Source of the DNA: Thermoplasmata archaeon
GTDB taxonomy: Archaea > Thermoplasmatota > Thermoplasmata > Halarchaeoplasmatales > Halarchaeoplasmataceae
Assembly: GCA_003560595.1 (NCBI GenBank)
Contig: PWKY01000033.1
Location: forward strand, 1 to 64,000
Length of the DNA stretch: 64,000 nucleotides
Reading direction: 5' to 3'
Shown here: in pieces, positions 8,139-17,482 of the stretch
How the letters are laid out: the number at the start of each line of letters is the position of its first letter
Numbering within the stretch: the first letter of the stretch is position 1
Position numbers and translations under genes: made by a program
The notes under the pieces: generated by a model
The model's database searches: none
The model's input: the letters and a program-made list of their open reading frames with translations, nothing else
What the model was told of the DNA's origin: nothing

Positions 8139-10280
8139 TTAAAAATCCATCAAAGATACCTGTTCCGAAGGATCTTCAGCCTTAGAGGAAAGTTTATCAC
8201 CGATACCAGGAAGCTCACGCAGCTGTTCGGGTGAGGCGGTTCGTACGTCCTCGGGTGTTTTAAAGCCAGACTCAAACAGCGTCCGGGCTCTCACCCTACC
8301 GACCAGCTCTAATTTCATCAAAGGCAGAAGTTCTTCCTTTATACCGTTTTTTATCCTAAAGGTGAGTAACTTTAGAGTCTGTGTTTTGTTTGGATTGTAC
8401 ATGGATGCTATGCGAGTGGATGAATGCAGAAGCCATTCCGCAGTTTCCACTCTGTTCCTGATGTCACCGGGTCCGATATCGTATCGTTTGGATATCTCAT
8501 CCTCGGGGACCTCTTCCATCCAATCCTTCAGCATAAGAGCGGTTTTGAGAGCGGAGTAGTAATGTTCCATCTCACCTTGATCATGGGGGAGATCAAAGAA
8601 AAGGTCGGCACGGATCTCGGAGAACAAATTTTCTAGCTCCATCATATCCTTCTTTTTGATATACAGTTGATAGATATCGGGGGTTAGGCATATCGCATGT
8701 AAAAAGGAAAGTAGGATACCTCTACGGCCGCTGGCTACCGCTTCTTTTATCGTTATAGCGGATAATGGGTCTATGTACAGGGATGAAACGAGCTTACCGA
8801 ATTCGGTGGGAGATATATTGTCATCTTCGTACTCGATCATCTCATGTTCGGTCAAAGTTTCGAATAGTTGTTCGATCAAGCCCTCTATGGTCCAAAGGTC
8901 GCTGTAGTGGGCGTGAAATGTTCCTTCCATAAAGTCCATGACATCATCTTTGGTGGTACAGTGAGATGTAGCTATGAGGGCCAGTAGATGCTTACGTAAT
9001 GAAGTTTCAACAGCCATCCTTGAATGTATAACTTCACTATCTCCGTATAGATAGTTATCTCGCATAGAACGAACGGCTTTTTGACTTTTAGCTACCAAGA
9101 TAGCTTCGCCCTTATCGTCGTATCCAGGTCTGCCGGCGCGACCGCACATCTGTTTTATCTCCATCACAGGTATGGGGTTGTAGAATCCATGAAGCGGATC
9201 GTAGCGTCTGCAGTCACGTATGATCACCCTTCGAGCAGGAAGGTTGACTCCTGCGGCTAGAGTAGGAGTAGCTGCGATGAGTTTGATTTTTCTGTCCTTG
9301 AAACCTCTCTCCACCATCTTTCTCTGAGAATTACTTAGACCAGCATTGTGAAATGCGGCACCGTTTTCGACCTGATCCGCGAGTTTTTTACCTAATGACG
9401 TTGTGCTTTGAAGCCTGATACGCTCGGCGATATCCCGTAACTGCCCCCTTTCTTCTTCAGTCAAATATTGTTTAACCACTTTAGACATATCCCTAGCTAC
9501 GGATTCCGTCGAACGTCTAGTAGAAACAAAAACCAGGCATTGTGCACCATCGGATAAGGTAGGACGGCATAGTTCCTGCACCGGGTCACCTTCTCTAACT
9601 TCATCAGTGCTGCCGTCGGCGTAAGTCACCGTACCGTCGTGATAGATACCCTCCTGCAGTTCAACCGGCCGCCATTCACTTTTATGATGTTCCGCGTCGA
9701 GCCATTCTGCCAGGGCATCGGAATTGCGTATGGTAGCTGAGAGTGCTATTATCTGGGCTTCCGGATTCACCTGCTTCAGCTTAGAAAGGGTTACTTCCAA
9801 AGTCGCACCTCTATCCCTATCGTTAATAAGATGAACCTCGTCGGCGACGACCAGGTTGATATCCTTCAACCAGTTCACGTTGTGCCTTAAAAGTGAATCC
9901 GCCTTCTCCGAAGTAGCGACTATAACGTCGTGCCGTTCCAATCTTGGGTCTGGTTCGTCGTAGTCACCCATGGAAACAGCGACTTTTAGGCCTAATTTCT
10001 CGAACTGTTTTAGATCTTCCACCTTCTCAGAGGCGAGTGAGCGTAGCGGCACTATATACAGAGCCTTACCACCCTCCTCGATAACCCGTTTTATTATCGC
10101 TATATACGCTAGTAAAGATTTACCGCTAGCCGTTGGAAATGCGAGTACTGAACTTTTACCTTTGATAACGTCTTCGACGCTCTCCTCTTGAGGAGGATAA
10201 AGCTCTTTGATCCCCCAGGATTTGAATATCTTTTTTCCTTGCTCGATCATCTCAATATCATCTACTCGCAGGGCCCACAC
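8139..10280 (-). CDS. hel308: Hel308 family ATP-dependent DNA helicase
   Basis: This is a Ski2-like superfamily 2 helicase that unwinds lagging-strand and stalled-fork DNA with 3'-5' polarity. Walker A 'PTASGKS', the 'ADEVH' box, the 'SATIR' motif and the 'QMCGRAGRPG' motif VI are all present. A C-terminal helix-hairpin-helix, 'ELPGIGDKL', fits the family. The last residues, QVSLMDF, look like a PCNA-interacting peptide. The start is a GTG at 10280. An ATG ten codons later is an alternative. The length of 713 is normal. Confidence 0.93.
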   Translation of the reverse strand: MWALRVDDIEMIEQGKKIFKSWGIKELYPPQEESVEDVIKGKSSVLAFPTASGKSLLAYIAIIKRVIEEGGKALYIVPLRSLASEKVEDLKQFEKLGLKVAVSMGDYDEPDPRLERHDVIVATSEKADSLLRHNVNWLKDINLVVADEVHLINDRDRGATLEVTLSKLKQVNPEAQIIALSATIRNSDALAEWLDAEHHKSEWRPVELQEGIYHDGTVTYADGSTDEVREGDPVQELCRPTLSDGAQCLVFVSTRRSTESVARDMSKVVKQYLTEEERGQLRDIAERIRLQSTTSLGKKLADQVENGAAFHNAGLSNSQRKMVERGFKDRKIKLIAATPTLAAGVNLPARRVIIRDCRRYDPLHGFYNPIPVMEIKQMCGRAGRPGYDDKGEAILVAKSQKAVRSMRDNYLYGDSEVIHSRMAVETSLRKHLLALIATSHCTTKDDVMDFMEGTFHAHYSDLWTIEGLIEQLFETLTEHEMIEYEDDNISPTEFGKLVSSLYIDPLSAITIKEAVASGRRGILLSFLHAICLTPDIYQLYIKKKDMMELENLFSEIRADLFFDLPHDQGEMEHYYSALKTALMLKDWMEEVPEDEISKRYDIGPGDIRNRVETAEWLLHSSTRIASMYNPNKTQTLKLLTFRIKNGIKEELLPLMKLELVGRVRARTLFESGFKTPEDVRTASPEQLRELPGIGDKLSSKAEDPSEQVSLMDF

Positions 10281-10450
10281 CTCTCAGCTTTTGAAATATG
10301 ATCTAAACATGGCCAGCATCTATCGTGCCTGAATTCACTCATGTGCCTTCCTTTAGCGATGACGTTAAATATACTTTTCCGTGAGACCCCTCCCCGAAAC
10401 TAGATCGCTTCCACCCAAAAGATAAATAGCAACTTATAGATTATTCACCG

Positions 10451-10924
10451 ATGAGCTACAAGAACCAGCACAGGTTGAAGAAAAAAAAGGTAGAATTATT
10501 TCATAAAGAGATGTTGGACAAACTTGGCGTAAGTTTGTTCGATGAAGAGGGAGAAGTAGATATCGCCGATTCCTCTGCAGGTAAAGTTTTATTGATGGGA
10601 GGTAAACCGGTAGCGGCCTTCTTCGACAACGAATTATTCCCCACGATCCAAGGCCTATTGAGTATCCAGCCCTCTAAAGCATATGTAACGGTGGATATGG
10701 GAGCGGTAAGGTTCGTATACAATGGAGCGGACATAATGGCCCCGGGTATAGTGGATGCAGATATTGCCATAGAAGAAGGTGATCTAGTGTGGATACGGGA
10801 TGAAGATCACGGTAAGCCCTTAGCGGTGGGTAGAGCTATGACCGACGGTAAAACCATGGTTGAATCGTCCAGCGGAAAGGTGGTTAAAACTCTGCACCAC
10901 TTGGGCGACGATCAGTACCGCTAG
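10451..10924 (+). CDS. PUA-domain RNA-binding protein (MCT-1/Tma20-like)
   Basis: The 157-residue protein has an N-terminal pre-PUA region, 'FHKEMLDKLGVSLF', and a C-terminal PUA domain from about residue 75, with 'GADIMAPGIVDADIAIEEGDLVWI'-type strands. Proteins of this class bind structured RNA and the eukaryotic relatives act in translation restart and ribosome recycling. An AT-rich promoter, 'AGATAAATAG', lies at 10421-10430. It converges with the sugar isomerase and overlaps it by 4 nt, both genes ending in TAG. Confidence 0.87.
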   Translation: MSYKNQHRLKKKKVELFHKEMLDKLGVSLFDEEGEVDIADSSAGKVLLMGGKPVAAFFDNELFPTIQGLLSIQPSKAYVTVDMGAVRFVYNGADIMAPGIVDADIAIEEGDLVWIRDEDHGKPLAVGRAMTDGKTMVESSSGKVVKTLHHLGDDQYR

Positions 10925-11952
10925 AGCTGTTCTTTTAAACGATCTATAACTTTTACGGGTCCGGGGTCTTTACCGTTCAAAGCCGCTAGGTATAAGCTAA
11001 CGTAATCACCTAGATATACAAGATACATTATACGAGCGAGCTGTGTTTCTCCTTCTGCCGATACTTCGATGATATCTTTGCACTTAGAGAATGCCAGTTC
11101 TTTGGTTATCTCTATACGTTTGGTGATACGTTCGTTTTCTTTGGCCTCTCTGAGTAATATGGGTATGAATTCAGAAGACCTACTGTCTCCGGCCCAACCG
11201 ACTATCTCGTTATGGTTCATCTCCGGGATAGCGCCATACCAAGCAAGGATCCCTGCATTTTCGTTGAACTGGGTGTGCCATCTATTTGCCACAGCGTTGT
11301 AAATTGAGTGGCCGTAGATCACCGGTATCTTACCGTGTATCCTTTGGGCGATGCGCTTGGCTTCGTTTTCCGCCGTAGGGATGGACTTTTTTATCTTATC
11401 TCTTAAGTTGCGGAGCTCGGAAAGGGTATCGATTATAGCTACGTCGGGGTCGTAAACCAATATCTCGGAAAGGAACTCCAACACGGGAACCAGCATGAAT
11501 GCTATGGCGGCTCTAGGATGGTAGCCCGACGGGGCTTTAATGAATACGACTCCCTTACGACCGCACATCTGCTCAAGTTTACCGTTCGAACTGATAGCCA
11601 CTACCTTGGCTCCTTTACTGATGCCCATCTCCGCGGCGTTCAAGGTTTCTTCGGTATTACCGGAATATGATACAACAAAAAGCAGGGTTTTCTTTGACAC
11701 GAAATGTGGAAGTTCGTAATCCTTAACAACGTAGATGGGGATGCTGATACGGTTAGCCAGAAAGCACTTCAATATGTCACCGATGATCCCGGAACCTCCC
11801 ATACCGGCTACCACTATTTCATCGGGCTTGAAAGGGAGAAGATTTAGTTTGAGCTCCTCCACCACGCCCTCGATCTGTTCTGGAAAATCCTCAAGGGTGT
11901 CAAGCAGGCCCTGGCCGTCTATTTCTGCGAGTTTCTCAAGGTCATCTAGCAT
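10921..11952 (-). CDS. Bifunctional phosphoglucose/phosphomannose isomerase
   Basis: This SIS-fold enzyme interconverts glucose-6-P or mannose-6-P with fructose-6-P. The 343 residues carry two SIS domains with 'GMGGSGIIGD' near residue 50 and 'VVSYSGNTEET' near 92, then 'GAIPEMNHNEIVGW', which matches the archaeal Pgi/Pmi family. It stands alone on the minus strand, so it probably serves central sugar metabolism rather than a local pathway. Confidence 0.9.
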   Translation of the reverse strand: MLDDLEKLAEIDGQGLLDTLEDFPEQIEGVVEELKLNLLPFKPDEIVVAGMGGSGIIGDILKCFLANRISIPIYVVKDYELPHFVSKKTLLFVVSYSGNTEETLNAAEMGISKGAKVVAISSNGKLEQMCGRKGVVFIKAPSGYHPRAAIAFMLVPVLEFLSEILVYDPDVAIIDTLSELRNLRDKIKKSIPTAENEAKRIAQRIHGKIPVIYGHSIYNAVANRWHTQFNENAGILAWYGAIPEMNHNEIVGWAGDSRSSEFIPILLREAKENERITKRIEITKELAFSKCKDIIEVSAEGETQLARIMYLVYLGDYVSLYLAALNGKDPGPVKVIDRLKEQL

Positions 11953-12058
11953 GATTTATCACGACTACCCTTATACATCCAGGTGATATATAGATTGTCC
12001 TCATACTTGACATGTTCAAAACCAAAAGCCTATTATAAACCGTGTAGATTTTCATACC

Positions 12059-12760
12059 ATGCATGATACGGTAGAAGAGGCGATCAGCAAGTTAGAGAGC
12101 GGCGGATTCGTGATGATATACGATTCGGACGGGAGAGAGGAAGAAGTAGATCTGGTTACACCCTCTTGTAGCATCAGCCCCCGTAAAGTAAGGAGGCTCA
12201 GGCAGGACGCCGGTGGGTTGATATGCGTTACGATACCTCCTAAAACGTGGGAGAAACTCGGGCTGCCGTACCTTCATGAGTTATTTGTTGAATCTTCGGA
12301 TAAATATAAAATACTCAGCCACATGAAAGCCGACGACATACCTTACGACGAAAAATCCACCTTCTCGCTTTCTGTCAATCATAGGGATACCTTCACCGGT
12401 ATAACCGACCTTGACCGTTCGCTTACCATCAAAAGACTTACCGGTATAGGGGAAGAGATAAAAGACATGGATCCGGGACAAGCCTCTTCCGCCTTCGGAA
12501 AGGAGTTCCGTACACCCGGCCATGTATTCTTACTCAACGCCAGTAGAGGCTTGTTAGATGATAGGATGGGGCATACCGAACTTGCTACTTTTGCTCTTAT
12601 GCTGACTTCTTTGTATCCAAGCATGACCATATGTGAGATGCTATCCGACGGAGGGGGTAGTATGACGGAAGAAGAGGCACTTAGATACGGAGAAAAGAAC
12701 GATATACCTCTTATAGAAGGTAAGGAGCTCCTTGCGGTTTGGGAGGAAAAGAATGGGTGA
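12059..12760 (+). CDS. ribB: 3,4-dihydroxy-2-butanone 4-phosphate synthase
   Basis: RibB converts ribulose-5-phosphate to the four-carbon unit of riboflavin plus formate. The acidic active-site loop 'DSDGREEEVDLV' is near residues 22-33. A second family motif, 'PGHVFLL', and a 'GHTELA' histidine follow. The length of 233 is normal for the monofunctional enzyme. It is the first gene of a four-gene flavin run. Its stop overlaps the RibL start by 8 nt, which indicates translational coupling. Confidence 0.95.
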   Translation: MHDTVEEAISKLESGGFVMIYDSDGREEEVDLVTPSCSISPRKVRRLRQDAGGLICVTIPPKTWEKLGLPYLHELFVESSDKYKILSHMKADDIPYDEKSTFSLSVNHRDTFTGITDLDRSLTIKRLTGIGEEIKDMDPGQASSAFGKEFRTPGHVFLLNASRGLLDDRMGHTELATFALMLTSLYPSMTICEMLSDGGGSMTEEEALRYGEKNDIPLIEGKELLAVWEEKNG

Positions 12761-13211
12761 AAAAAGGGTGATGGCTGCCGGGGTTTTCGATTTATTACAT
12801 CTGGGACACATACATTATCTTGAAGAAGCAAAAAAGCTGGCTGATGAGCTAGTGGTGGTCGTCGCCTGCGACGAAACGGTCAGAAAACGAAAGCACGAGC
12901 CTCTGATGAAAGAGGACGTGAGGGCTGAGATGGTATCTTTTTTGAAGCCGGTGGACGAGGTGTTCGTTGGCTACCAGGACGATAAGTACCGTACGGTGGA
13001 GGAGATCAAACCGGATATCATAGCACTTGGATACGATCAGCGCCATGAGGAGAACAGTATCAGGGAGGAACTGAAAAAGAGGGGGATCGGAGCCGAGGTA
13101 ACCAGGATGGAACATTACAATCACGATCTAGACGGTACCAGAAAGATAATACGTAAGATAATCGATTGGTACAGTATGAAAAAGGAACTAGAGAAGGTGG
13201 AAGGAACATGA
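12753..13211 (+). CDS. ribL: FAD synthase (archaeal RibL type)
   Basis: RibL adenylates FMN to FAD. It is a 152-residue nucleotidyltransferase with the HxGH motif HLGH at 16-19 and the family motif 'VDEVFVGYQDD'. I chose the ATG at 12753 because GGGAGG lies six bases upstream inside the end of ribB. An earlier start at 12732 would overlap ribB much more. Its TGA overlaps the next ATG as ATGA. A glycerol-3-phosphate cytidylyltransferase is the main alternative, but the flavin context favours FAD synthase. Confidence 0.92.
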   Translation: MGEKRVMAAGVFDLLHLGHIHYLEEAKKLADELVVVVACDETVRKRKHEPLMKEDVRAEMVSFLKPVDEVFVGYQDDKYRTVEEIKPDIIALGYDQRHEENSIREELKKRGIGAEVTRMEHYNHDLDGTRKIIRKIIDWYSMKKELEKVEGT

Positions 13212-13669
13212 AGACGATAGGGATAGCAGACACCACCTTTGCTAGATACGACATGTACGGCAGTGTGGTGGAAGAATTGAACTCCATCGGTACGGGTTTC
13301 AAGGTGAAGAGATATACTGTTCCGGGGATCAAAGACCTGGCCATTGCAGCCCAAAAACTGATCGAAGACGGCTGCGACCTGGTGCTTGCACTGGGTATGC
13401 CCGGACCTGAGCCCATCGACAAACAATGTGCGGACCAGGCGTCCCGTTCTCTTCTACAGGTGGAGATCAAACACAGCGTACATATTCTCGAAGTCTTCGT
13501 TCACGAGGACGAGGCCGATAACGATAAGGAGTTGGGCAAGATGGCGGATAACAGGGCTAGAGAACACGCTGTTAACGCTTACGACCTGCTCTTCAGGCCG
13601 GATAGACTTCAACGCTTGGCCGGTACCGGTCAGCGAGAAGGACATCCCGATGCAGAACCGATTAGATAA
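13208..13669 (+). CDS. ribC: Riboflavin synthase, archaeal type
   Basis: This 153-residue enzyme dismutates two 6,7-dimethyl-8-ribityllumazine molecules to riboflavin. The archaeal enzyme is unrelated to bacterial RibE and resembles lumazine synthase, as the sequence shows with 'GIADTTFARYDM' at the N terminus and 'LALGMPGPEPIDKQC' mid-protein. The ATG at 13208 overlaps the ribL stop and is preceded by GGAAGGAAC. It lies between ribL and ribH in one operon. Confidence 0.93.
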   Translation: MKTIGIADTTFARYDMYGSVVEELNSIGTGFKVKRYTVPGIKDLAIAAQKLIEDGCDLVLALGMPGPEPIDKQCADQASRSLLQVEIKHSVHILEVFVHEDEADNDKELGKMADNRAREHAVNAYDLLFRPDRLQRLAGTGQREGHPDAEPIR

Positions 13670-13686
13670 AAAGAAGGTGTATATAA

Positions 13687-14088
13687 ATGAATATAGGAAT
13701 AGTAGTGTCGGAATTTAACTACGACATAACGCAGATGATGCTGGAAAGGGCGAAAGAACACGCCAAATTCCTTGGAGCCGAGGTGAAAGAGATAGCCCAT
13801 GTTCCCGGTGTTTTCGACATGCCTCTGGTCATCAAAAAGTTACTTGAAAAAGAAGAGATCGACGGCGTGGTGACCCTGGGGGCGGTTATCAAGGGAGAAA
13901 CGGATCACGATGAAACCGTCATATCCCATGCCGCACGTAAGATAGCGGACCTGGCACTGGAGTATGGAAAACCTGTTAGCCTAGGTATCACCGGACCGGG
14001 GATGACCAGGATGCAGGCTCAGCAGCGTATCGAAAGAGCTAAGACCGCGGTGGAAAGCGTTGTTAAAATATACGAGAGTACCAAATAG
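13687..14088 (+). CDS. ribH: 6,7-dimethyl-8-ribityllumazine synthase
   Basis: RibH condenses the RibB product with the ribitylamino-pyrimidine to give lumazine. The 133-residue subunit has '[10 protein letters not shown]' at the substrate pocket, '[12 protein letters not shown]' and '[12 protein letters not shown]', with the catalytic His in the last segment. The spacing to ribC is 17 nt and AAGGTG precedes the ATG. It closes the flavin operon. The GTP cyclohydrolase, reductase and riboflavin kinase steps must be encoded elsewhere. Confidence 0.95.
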   Translation: MNIGIVVSEFNYDITQMMLERAKEHAKFLGAEVKEIAHVPGVFDMPLVIKKLLEKEEIDGVVTLGAVIKGETDHDETVISHAARKIADLALEYGKPVSLGITGPGMTRMQAQQRIERAKTAVESVVKIYESTK

Positions 14089-14124
14089 GTAAAAATAAGT
14101 AATCCCGCCGCGATACCCCTTTCG

Positions 14125-14526
14125 ATGCCCTACTCGATCCCCGATGATGAGGAAATACTGGACGCTCTACGGTCGGTAATGAGAAGGATGAAGGGCATCA
14201 GTTCTCTTAGTAAACTTCGTTCTTTAGTTGTGAAGGAGTTGAAGATACAGGACCCGGATCACACGGTAAGTCATGAAAGGCTGAGAAGATCGGCGGTGAG
14301 AGCTCCTTTTTTGAAGACCCGGATCACTGCAAGAAGAAATGATTCGCTGAAAAGTTTGAAAGGGAAGTGTCCTGTTTGCAGCGGTAAGCTCAAGACCACC
14401 AAGAACGAAACCATATTTGGAGGCAGGGTAACACTGGGATATCGGTGCACAGAATGTCCCTACTGGACCACTTTGAAAAGGCGGGTACCCACAAGGTATC
14501 ACTTTGAATACGTTAAGGAGAAGTAA
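14125..14526 (+). CDS. Archaeal zinc-ribbon protein, unknown function
   Basis: The 133-residue basic protein has a helical N-terminal half that resembles a winged-helix segment and a C-terminal four-cysteine ribbon, CPVCSG near residue 76 and CTECPY near 112. A role in RNA or DNA binding is plausible but not demonstrated. AGGAG at the end of this gene serves the next gene, which starts 2 nt after its stop, so the two are co-expressed. The partner is a beta-CASP type nuclease, which makes an RNA-processing role a reasonable guess. Confidence 0.75.
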   Translation: MPYSIPDDEEILDALRSVMRRMKGISSLSKLRSLVVKELKIQDPDHTVSHERLRRSAVRAPFLKTRITARRNDSLKSLKGKCPVCSGKLKTTKNETIFGGRVTLGYRCTECPYWTTLKRRVPTRYHFEYVKEK

Positions 14527-14528
14527 AG

Positions 14529-15470
14529 ATGAACATATGTTACGAAAGAGGTATAATGCTTGTAGAAAACGGAAAGAAACTGCTGCTAGACCCATCCCAC
14601 CAGAGCGAGATCGGTATAGTTACACATGGACATCTAGACCACCTGGTTAAGGATGCCTACATGACGCCCCACACGCTAGATATACTGGGTGTCAGATTGG
14701 GAGAACGAAGGGGGAAGCCGGTCCCTTACGGTGAAGCGGTGAATGTAGGAGGGTTCGAAGGGGTAAAATTAATTCCGGCGGGCCACGTCTTCGGCTCTGC
14801 CATGGTGAGGGTTAACGGAGTTCTTTATACGGGGGATTTTAATACGATGGGGGGTAAAACATGCGGTAGGGCGGAACCGCAGGATTGCGAAACTTTGATA
14901 CTCGAGACCACCTACGGTAAAAGAGAGTACAGATTACCGTCCAAGGATATGGTTGAAAAGGATATACGTACGTGGACCGAGATGCAGATGGAAGAAGGAC
15001 CGGTGGTGTTCGGTGCCTACGAATTCGGTAAGGCTCAAGAGATTATCGCCATTTTGAATTCCATGGGACAAACACCCTATGTGCCTGAGAAGATAGCTAA
15101 TATTTGTCAAATTTACACGGATCATGGTGTAGATCTCCGATATAGGACCGGTGAGCCAGAAGGGGACTTTACTGCAGTGGTTACGCCTGCGGCGTTGAAA
15201 AAACCGGCTTCAGGTTTAGCCGCTGAAGCACGTGATGAAAACGGTTACCTGGCATATCTTTCAGGCTGGTGCGCCTTTTATCCGTTCTTCCGAACCATGG
15301 ACATAGACGCTCAGTTTCCACTTTCGGACCATGCAGGATTCGACGAGTTGTTGGATTTCGTCCACAAATGTGACCCAGAGCAGGTGCTCACCGTACACGG
15401 TAGTGCTAAAGAGTTCTGTGTATCGGTTGAGAAGGAACTAGGGATAGAGGCCCGGCCGTTGAAGGGATGA
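14529..15470 (+). CDS. MBL-fold exonuclease-like RNA-processing protein (COG1236 type)
   Basis: This 313-residue protein is a short metallo-beta-lactamase/beta-CASP relative, about half the length of aCPSF1 and lacking KH domains. The HGHLDH metal motif is near residue 34, 'YTGDFN' near 98 supplies the aspartate and 'LSDHAGFDEL' near 267 the C-terminal metal residues. It is probably a cytosolic nuclease of the mRNA 3'-end factor family. It is coupled to the zinc-ribbon gene before it. Confidence 0.82.
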   Translation: MNICYERGIMLVENGKKLLLDPSHQSEIGIVTHGHLDHLVKDAYMTPHTLDILGVRLGERRGKPVPYGEAVNVGGFEGVKLIPAGHVFGSAMVRVNGVLYTGDFNTMGGKTCGRAEPQDCETLILETTYGKREYRLPSKDMVEKDIRTWTEMQMEEGPVVFGAYEFGKAQEIIAILNSMGQTPYVPEKIANICQIYTDHGVDLRYRTGEPEGDFTAVVTPAALKKPASGLAAEARDENGYLAYLSGWCAFYPFFRTMDIDAQFPLSDHAGFDELLDFVHKCDPEQVLTVHGSAKEFCVSVEKELGIEARPLKG

Positions 15471-15512
15471 AAAAACGTTTATTACCTACATCAACGATAA
15501 AAGGGGGATAAA

Positions 15513-15932
15513 ATGGACTGTGAGATAGAAGATAATATCGTGGTAGCTAAACTAGATCATGAAACAAGTATATTCAAAAGTATGGAAAAAATTTTGAAGG
15601 ATCTCGACCGGGAGAGTGCTTTGATCGTATCAGGCATAGGTATGTTGAAGGATTTTAAGCTGGGATTTTATAACAGCGAAAAAGGAGAATATCAGTGGGA
15701 ATCATTCGATGAGCCCATGGAACTAGTGACTTTGGGTGGTAGTATAAGTGATGAAGGTACCATCCATTTACACGCCAGTGTATCTGGAAAGGATCATGTG
15801 CTTAGTGGTGGACACCTTGAAGGTGGTGAAGTGTTCAACGTTGTGGAACTGGTTATGCTGGTTTTCAACGGTATGGTACTTAGTCGAGAATATGATGAAG
15901 AAAGAAAGATGCGTCTGCTCTCCATGGGATGA
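15513..15932 (+). CDS. PPC/DUF296 domain protein
   Basis: The 139-residue protein is a stand-alone plant-and-prokaryote-conserved (PPC) domain. 'ALIVSGIGMLKDFKLGF' and 'LHASVSGKDHVLSGGHL', with the His cluster of the trimer interface, match the family. Stand-alone archaeal members are trimeric and of uncertain role. Some plant members bind DNA through an added AT-hook, which is absent here. GGGGGAT precedes the ATG. The stop lies 4 nt before the archease ATG. Confidence 0.85.
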   Translation: MDCEIEDNIVVAKLDHETSIFKSMEKILKDLDRESALIVSGIGMLKDFKLGFYNSEKGEYQWESFDEPMELVTLGGSISDEGTIHLHASVSGKDHVLSGGHLEGGEVFNVVELVMLVFNGMVLSREYDEERKMRLLSMG

Positions 15933-15936
15933 AAAC

Positions 15937-16347
15937 ATGCCCTACGAACAGTTCGACCATACTGCTGACATCGGGCTCGAGGCCTGGGGGGACGGGCTCG
16001 AAGATGTATTTTGTGAGATCGCTAAAGGTATGTTCGACGTGATCACGGATATAGATAAGATTGAAAAGAAAGAAGAACAAGAGTTTAGGGTAAAATCCGA
16101 TTCACTTGAGATGCTTTTGGTGGATTTTTTATCCGAGTTCGTATTCCTCTTCGAGGTCGATGGCATGCTGTTCAGCGAATTCAGTGTTGATATACAGGAG
16201 GGGGATGAATTTGTGTTGAAAGCGGTTTGTAAGGGTGAGAAACTGGATCTGGAGAAACATCCTTTAGGGTCAGCTATCAAAGCAGTTTCATATCACGAGA
16301 TCTCGGTTGACCCGGAAGGAAGGATCAAGGTCATCTTCGACGTTTGA
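15937..16347 (+). CDS. Archease, RtcB/tRNA-splicing cofactor
   Basis: Archease activates the RtcB RNA ligase by promoting guanylate transfer. The 136-residue protein starts with the family signature 'YEQFDHTADIGLEAWG', carrying the metal-binding Asp and His, and ends with 'AVSYHEISV', also conserved. The start is the ATG at 15937. The frame is open further upstream, but that part lies inside the PPC gene and is a shadow. RtcB itself is not in the window. Confidence 0.93.
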   Translation: MPYEQFDHTADIGLEAWGDGLEDVFCEIAKGMFDVITDIDKIEKKEEQEFRVKSDSLEMLLVDFLSEFVFLFEVDGMLFSEFSVDIQEGDEFVLKAVCKGEKLDLEKHPLGSAIKAVSYHEISVDPEGRIKVIFDV

Positions 16348-16413
16348 AGTCACTTTCGCTTAACCCCCTAACAAAACTTAATAAAGGCTTACCCGGTAAA
16401 GGTGGCCGATAAA

Positions 16414-17355
16414 ATGAGCAAAGACTTAATACAAGAGTTGCCAGGAGTAGGACCCGCAACTGCAGAGAAGCTCATCGAAGCAGGTTATAGGGATATGCTA
16501 GCCATAGCTGTAGAATCCCCGAGAGTACTGTCCGACGTTGCAGAGATCGGAGAGGCCACAGCTGCTAAGATTATAAATGCCGCAAAGGCTTCCGCAGATA
16601 TAGGTGATTTCGAAACTGGAGACCAATTGATGGAAAAGCGTAAACAGATAGGAAAATTGACCACATGTGCGGAATCATTAGATTCTCTTCTGGGCGGTGG
16701 CGTAGAAACAAGATCGATCACAGAGTTTTTCGGCGAGTATGGATCTGGGAAGACGCAGTTGGTACATCAGCTGGCGGTTACCACGACCATGCCTAAAAGC
16801 GAGGGTGGATTGGAAGGAGAAGTTATCATAATAGATACCGAGAACAGTTTCAGGCCAGAAAGGATAATCCAGATGGCTGAAGGGCTAGACCAAGATCCTG
16901 AAGAAGTGTTAGGAAAGATCAAAGTTGCACGAGCGTTCAACTCACATCACCAGATGCTTCTAGCTGAGAAGGCGCTGGAAGTTGCAGAGGACTCACCCAT
17001 ACGTCTTCTAGTGGTTGATTCTCTAACATCTCACTTCAGAGCTGAATATGTAGGTAGAGGAGCTTTGGCTGAAAGGCAGCAGACCTTGAACAAACATCTT
17101 CATAAGTTGCTGCGCTTCGGCGATAGGTTCAACTCGGCGATAGTTGTGACTAACCAGGTTTCTGCAAATCCCGATCAGTTCTTTGGTGATCCCACCAAAC
17201 CCATCGGTGGACACATACTAGGTCATACGGCTACCTTCAGGATATATCTGAGGAAGAGTAAAGGTAGTAAGAGGATAGCACGTTTGGTTGATTCACCGAA
17301 TCTACCGGATGGTGAAGCGGTTGTAGTTGTCAAAGAAGAGGGAATAAGAGACTGA
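16414..17355 (+). CDS. radA: DNA repair and recombination protein RadA
   Basis: RadA is the archaeal RecA/Rad51 strand-exchange ATPase. N-terminal helix-hairpin-helix, '[13 protein letters not shown]', comes first. Walker A 'GEYGSGKT' is near residue 107 and Walker B 'LLVVDSLT' near 200. The length from the ATG at 16414 is 313. GGTGG ends about eight bases upstream, so I prefer it to the in-frame GTG at 16402. There is no intein. A T-rich tract follows the gene. Confidence 0.96.
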   Translation: MSKDLIQELPGVGPATAEKLIEAGYRDMLAIAVESPRVLSDVAEIGEATAAKIINAAKASADIGDFETGDQLMEKRKQIGKLTTCAESLDSLLGGGVETRSITEFFGEYGSGKTQLVHQLAVTTTMPKSEGGLEGEVIIIDTENSFRPERIIQMAEGLDQDPEEVLGKIKVARAFNSHHQMLLAEKALEVAEDSPIRLLVVDSLTSHFRAEYVGRGALAERQQTLNKHLHKLLRFGDRFNSAIVVTNQVSANPDQFFGDPTKPIGGHILGHTATFRIYLRKSKGSKRIARLVDSPNLPDGEAVVVVKEEGIRD

Positions 17356-17373
17356 ATAGGTATGACAATAAAA

Positions 17374-17396
17374 CCCCTTTTTTAATTTTTTTTTTG
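17374..17396 (+). terminator. Poly-T terminator after radA
   Basis: Two T runs, one of six and one of ten, follow a CCCC within 45 nt of the radA stop. This is the usual archaeal intrinsic terminator form, and it is the only strong T tract downstream of the gene. Confidence 0.6.
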
Positions 17397-17482
17397 ATAT
17401 GCCTATGTTTTAGTATTTATACTTTATCCACATTCACTCAAAAAATTACCATAAAATATATATCAGTCTTAAGGAAATAAAG

